A stretch of 8,456 nt of DNA from an uncultured Streptococcus sp. (lineage in GTDB: Bacteria; Bacillota; Bacilli; Lactobacillales; Streptococcaceae): NCBI RefSeq assembly GCF_938020365.1, contig NZ_CALIIB010000148.1, forward strand, positions 1-8,456, given 5' to 3'. A program made the position numbers and the translations under genes. The notes under the pieces were generated by a model that saw only the letters and a program-made list of their open reading frames with translations, had not been told where the DNA came from and searched no databases. Of the stretch, positions 6,426 to 8,456 are shown in pieces (position 1 is the stretch's first letter; every line of letters starts with the position of its first letter).

Positions 6426-6577
6426 AATTGTCTTTGGATTGTCGAGCAAGACGCAGTGGTTGAGTGGGCTCTACTACGCTGATTTCATCAGCTTTTACAG
6501 CCCTACTCAACTGTGCGGAGGTGGGACGACGAAATCGAATTCTAACGAATGACCGATTTCTGTCCCACTCTCTCTTT
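6393..6577. repeat. 185-bp intergenic repeat element with imperfect terminal inverted repeats and nested hairpins
   Basis: The ends 6393-6409 and 6561-6577 are inverted repeats identical at 15 of 17 positions (AAAGAGAG, two differing bases, TGGGACA). Inside are three further hairpins. The first is 6396-6425. The second is a long imperfect arm, GTTGAGT(A)GGGCT in about 6450-6515, enclosing a perfect GCTGAT/ATCAGC stem. The third has GTGGGAC (6521-6527) and GAAATCG (6531-6537) pairing with CGATTTC (6554-6560) and GTCCCAC (6562-6568). There is no credible reading frame inside and no clear target-site duplication. I recall very similar sequences between genes in several streptococci, so this is likely one copy of a dispersed repeat family; copy number needs a genome search. 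Confidence 0.65.
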
Positions 6578-6586
6578 CTTAAACTT

Positions 6587-7522
6587 TTAATCAATATACT
6601 TCAACTTTCCACGGAAATCTTCCAAGCTTTCATAGCCTTTTTCTTTCATAATGGCCTTGAGTTCTGCAGTAATGCGCTTGAAGGCTGCCACTCCTTCTTT
6701 ATGAAGGGTTGTTCCTACCTGCACCATACTGGCTCCACAGAGGATATGCTCAAAGGCATCGCGCCCTGTCAGGACACCACCAGTACCAATGATTTGGATT
6801 TCCGGTTTCAGGCGCTGGTAAAAGGCATGGACATTGGCCAGAGCCGTAGGCTTAATATACTGACCGCCAATACCGCCGAAACCATTTTTAGGACGAATAA
6901 CCACTGACTCATCTTCTATATAAAGACCGTTTCCGATGGAATTGACACAATTGACAAACTTGAGCGGATAGTTGTTGAAAATCGCAGCGGCCTGATCAAA
7001 ATGCACAATATCAAAATAAGGAGGTAGCTTGATGCCCAGTGGTTTGGTGAAATAAGCAAAAACCTCTGATAAGATACGATCAGTTGTTTCAAAATCATAG
7101 GCAATCTGCGGCTTACCTGGAACGTTTGGGCAGGAGAGATTGAGCTCAGTAATCCCTTTAAAGTCGCTTGCCTGCACTTTCTTGAGAATGGTGTGGGTTT
7201 CTTCTGGCGACATACCGACCAAAGAGAGGAAGAAAGTGCGATTTGGTTCGCTTTCTTGCAGTTCTAGCAAGTAGTCAAGATAATAATCTAAACCATTATT
7301 GGGCAGGCCCATGGAGTTGATAGAGCCCAGTGGCACATCCTGATAGCGAGGTTCTGGATTACCTTGACGAAAGTCCAGCGTTGCCGTCTTAGTCACAAAT
7401 GTTCCTGCAGCAGAGTTTTTAACTTCTTCTAGCTCTTCGACTGTCATACAAGCCACTCCCGCTGCATTCATCAGGCAGTTGTCAAATTCAAAACCCGCAA
7501 TTTTTGTCTTGGTTGTCGTCAT
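6587..7522 (-). CDS. pyrD: Dihydroorotate dehydrogenase, class 1A (fumarate-dependent)
   Basis: Oxidises dihydroorotate to orotate in pyrimidine synthesis. Class 1A enzymes are cytosolic FMN homodimers that pass electrons to fumarate and need no PyrK subunit. The protein is 311 residues, the same length as Lactococcus PyrDA. An FMN/substrate set is visible: K45 in FVTKTATL, NSMGLPN at 69-75, the active-site loop NLSCPNVPGKPQ (128-139) with catalytic base C131, GIKLPPYFD, VNCVNSIGNGL, and the phosphate-binding IIGTGGVLTGRDAFEHILCGASMVQVGT. A cysteine rather than serine base excludes class 2. It stands alone, away from other pyr genes, as is common for this type. The ATG at 7522 has GAGGT seven bases upstream. 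It converges on yidC and is divergent from gdhA. Confidence 0.97.
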   Translation of the reverse strand: MTTTKTKIAGFEFDNCLMNAAGVACMTVEELEEVKNSAAGTFVTKTATLDFRQGNPEPRYQDVPLGSINSMGLPNNGLDYYLDYLLELQESEPNRTFFLSLVGMSPEETHTILKKVQASDFKGITELNLSCPNVPGKPQIAYDFETTDRILSEVFAYFTKPLGIKLPPYFDIVHFDQAAAIFNNYPLKFVNCVNSIGNGLYIEDESVVIRPKNGFGGIGGQYIKPTALANVHAFYQRLKPEIQIIGTGGVLTGRDAFEHILCGASMVQVGTTLHKEGVAAFKRITAELKAIMKEKGYESLEDFRGKLKYID

Positions 7523-7553
7523 TATCTTGACCTCATATTCCTTATTTTCTTCT

Positions 7554-7562
7554 ATTATAGCA
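7554..7562 (-). promoter_or_regulatory. Extended -10 promoter of pyrD
   Basis: Minus-strand TGCTATAAT is a perfect extended -10. The hexamer 17 bp upstream (7577-7582, TTTTAT) is a poor -35. The predicted start near 7547 leaves a leader of about 24 nt, too short for a PyrR attenuator. Confidence 0.65.
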
Positions 7563-7605
7563 TTAAAGCTCTTCCTATAAAAAAGTTATCCCATTTTTCC
7601 AATAA

Positions 7606-7618
7606 AAGGTTCGGTATT
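7606..7618 (-). promoter_or_regulatory. PurBox-like site in the pyrD-gdhA intergenic region
   Basis: Minus-strand AATACCGAACCTT matches the lactococcal/streptococcal PurR site AWWWCCGAACWWT at 12 of 13 positions, including the whole CCGAAC core. It is centred about 65 bp upstream of the predicted pyrD start and oriented toward pyrD. Only one copy is seen, while PurR sites often come in pairs, so function is uncertain. Confidence 0.35.
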
Positions 7619-7627
7619 TACACCTAG

Positions 7628-7664
7628 AATCTTCAAAAAATATTATGGAAATTTTCAGAAAATT
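7628..7664. promoter_or_regulatory. CodY-binding region upstream of gdhA: one exact and two weaker boxes
   Basis: Positions 7650-7664 read AATTTTCAGAAAATT, an exact match to the CodY consensus AATTTTCWGAAAATT. Two upstream 15-mers, 7639-7653 and 7628-7642, each match at 12 of 15, and all three are stepped by exactly 11 bp. The exact box ends 11 bp before the gdhA -35, so CodY bound with branched-chain amino acids would be expected to control gdhA. CodY control of nitrogen-metabolism genes including gdhA is known in related bacteria. Confidence 0.75.
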
Positions 7665-7675
7665 CAACTTTTTTC

Positions 7676-7704
7676 TTTACACCCTAAAAAAATTCTGCTA
7701 TAAT
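7676..7704 (+). promoter_or_regulatory. Strong sigma-A promoter of gdhA
   Basis: TTTACA (7676-7681), a 17-bp spacer and TATAAT (7699-7704) preceded by TGC, making an extended -10. The predicted start near 7711 gives a leader of about 34 nt containing AAAAAGGAGA ahead of the ATG. Confidence 0.85.
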
Positions 7705-7744
7705 GGCTCGTGTAATAAAATATAACAACAAAAAGGAGAACGAT

Positions 7745-8456
7745 ATGACATCTGCTAAAGAATATATCCAAAGCGTGTTTGCAACTGTAAAAGCTCGTAA
7801 TGGGCACGAGGCTGAGTTCCTCCAGGCGGTTGAAGAATTCTTCAGCACTTTGGAACCTGTATTTGAAAAACACCCTGAGTATATCGAAGAAAACATCTTG
7901 GCACGTATCACTGAGCCTGAGCGCGTAATTTCTTTCCGTGTTCCTTGGGTTGACCGTGATGGAAAGGTGCAAGTCAACCGTGGTTACCGTGTTCAATTCA
8001 ACTCAGCTGTTGGACCATATAAAGGCGGACTTCGTTTCCACCCAACTGTAAACCAAGGGATCTTGAAATTCCTCGGTTTCGAACAAATCTTTAAAAACGT
8101 CTTGACTGGACTTCCAATTGGTGGAGGTAAAGGGGGATCAGACTTCGATCCTAAAGGAAAGACTGATGCTGAAGTTATGCGCTTCTGCCAAAGCTTCATG
8201 ACTGAATTACAAAAATACATCGGACCATCTCTTGACGTTCCAGCCGGTGATATCGGTGTTGGTGGACGTGAAATCGGCTACCTCTACGGTCAATACAAAC
8301 GCCTGAACCAATTTGATGCGGGTGTCTTGACTGGTAAACCTCTTGGATTTGGTGGAAGCTTGATTCGCCCAGAAGCAACTGGTTACGGTTTGGTTTACTA
8401 TACTGAAGAAATGCTCAAAGCTAACGGTAACAGCTTTGCTGGTAAAAAAGTGGTGA
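7745..8456 (+). CDS. gdhA: NADP-type glutamate dehydrogenase, C-terminus cut off by the window edge
   Basis: Cytosolic hexameric enzyme converting 2-oxoglutarate, ammonia and NADPH to glutamate. I translated 237 open codons from ATG at 7745; the family is about 450 residues, so the visible part is the substrate-binding domain plus the linker into the coenzyme domain. Conserved residues include K93 in GPYKGGLRFH, K117 in FEQIFKN, catalytic K129 in LPIGGGKGG and D169 in VPAGDIGVGG. All four are offset by four from the Clostridium symbiosum enzyme's K89, K113, K125 and D165. The strictly conserved RPEATGYG lies near the visible end. The N-terminus (MTSAKEYIQSVF) is typical of streptococcal GdhA. 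A strong promoter and a perfect CodY box lie upstream, so expression should fall when branched-chain amino acids are plentiful. NADP preference is inferred from family type, since the coenzyme domain is mostly outside the window. Confidence 0.97.
   Translation, partial: MTSAKEYIQSVFATVKARNGHEAEFLQAVEEFFSTLEPVFEKHPEYIEENILARITEPERVISFRVPWVDRDGKVQVNRGYRVQFNSAVGPYKGGLRFHPTVNQGILKFLGFEQIFKNVLTGLPIGGGKGGSDFDPKGKTDAEVMRFCQSFMTELQKYIGPSLDVPAGDIGVGGREIGYLYGQYKRLNQFDAGVLTGKPLGFGGSLIRPEATGYGLVYYTEEMLKANGNSFAGKKVV

Noticed and set aside
6393..6577. Transposon or CRISPR-like array
   Set aside because: There is no transposase reading frame, no direct repeats at regular spacing and no clear target duplication; a non-coding dispersed repeat explains it better.
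6464..6907. A 147-codon open frame on plus running from the intergenic repeat into antisense pyrD
   Set aside because: It has no ribosome site or recognisable protein features, and more than two thirds of it is antisense to pyrD.
7523..7547. PyrR-type attenuator or other riboswitch before pyrD
   Set aside because: The predicted leader is only about 24 nt, with no room for an anti-terminator and terminator pair.
7664..8378. Several minus-strand open frames inside gdhA
   Set aside because: They are shadows of a highly conserved coding region and have no independent support.

Overview
The window looks like a stretch of core chromosome from a viridans-type Streptococcus (sanguinis/gordonii/mitis-like). 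The evidence is strongly streptococcal protein sequences (class 1A PyrD, a lipoprotein-type YidC with a long basic tail, GdhA), moderate-to-low G+C, near-consensus Shine-Dalgarno sites and many extended -10 (TGn) promoters. The species is inferred from memory of protein sequences, without a database search.

Layout. Positions 1-1108 (minus) hold the first 369 codons of gnd (6-phosphogluconate dehydrogenase), cut by the window edge. Positions 1271-2734 (minus) encode a flotillin/SPFH scaffold protein with its own promoter. Positions 2916-4110 (minus) hold an HD-domain gene followed 19 nt later by a BI-1/YccA-type membrane protein, ending in a clear intrinsic terminator. Positions 4155-4895 (minus) encode a SpoU/TrmH-family RNA 2'-O-methyltransferase whose promoter abuts its start codon. 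Divergent from it, on plus, are acylphosphatase (5037-5315) and the membrane insertase YidC (5398-6318), closed by a perfect-stem terminator. Positions 6393-6577 are a compact 185-bp intergenic repeat with imperfect terminal inverted repeats and nested hairpins, lying between convergent yidC and pyrD. Positions 6587-7522 (minus) encode class 1A dihydroorotate dehydrogenase. From 7745 to the right edge (plus) lies the first half of gdhA (NADP-type glutamate dehydrogenase).

The genes are mostly separate housekeeping units: pentose phosphate NADPH supply, membrane organisation and insertion, RNA modification, pyrimidine synthesis and ammonia assimilation. The most informative non-coding region is the pyrD-gdhA divergent intergenic stretch. 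It carries an exact 15-nt CodY box next to the gdhA -35, two weaker CodY-like boxes upstream at an exact 11-nt step, and a PurBox-like site nearer pyrD.

I see no phage, transposase, CRISPR array, tRNA, rRNA, toxin-antitoxin or defence system, and no evidence of an undescribed multi-gene system. The points worth a second look are regulatory: the CodY triple site, a probably leaderless methyltransferase mRNA, the composite repeat, and competing hairpins in the acylphosphatase leader.
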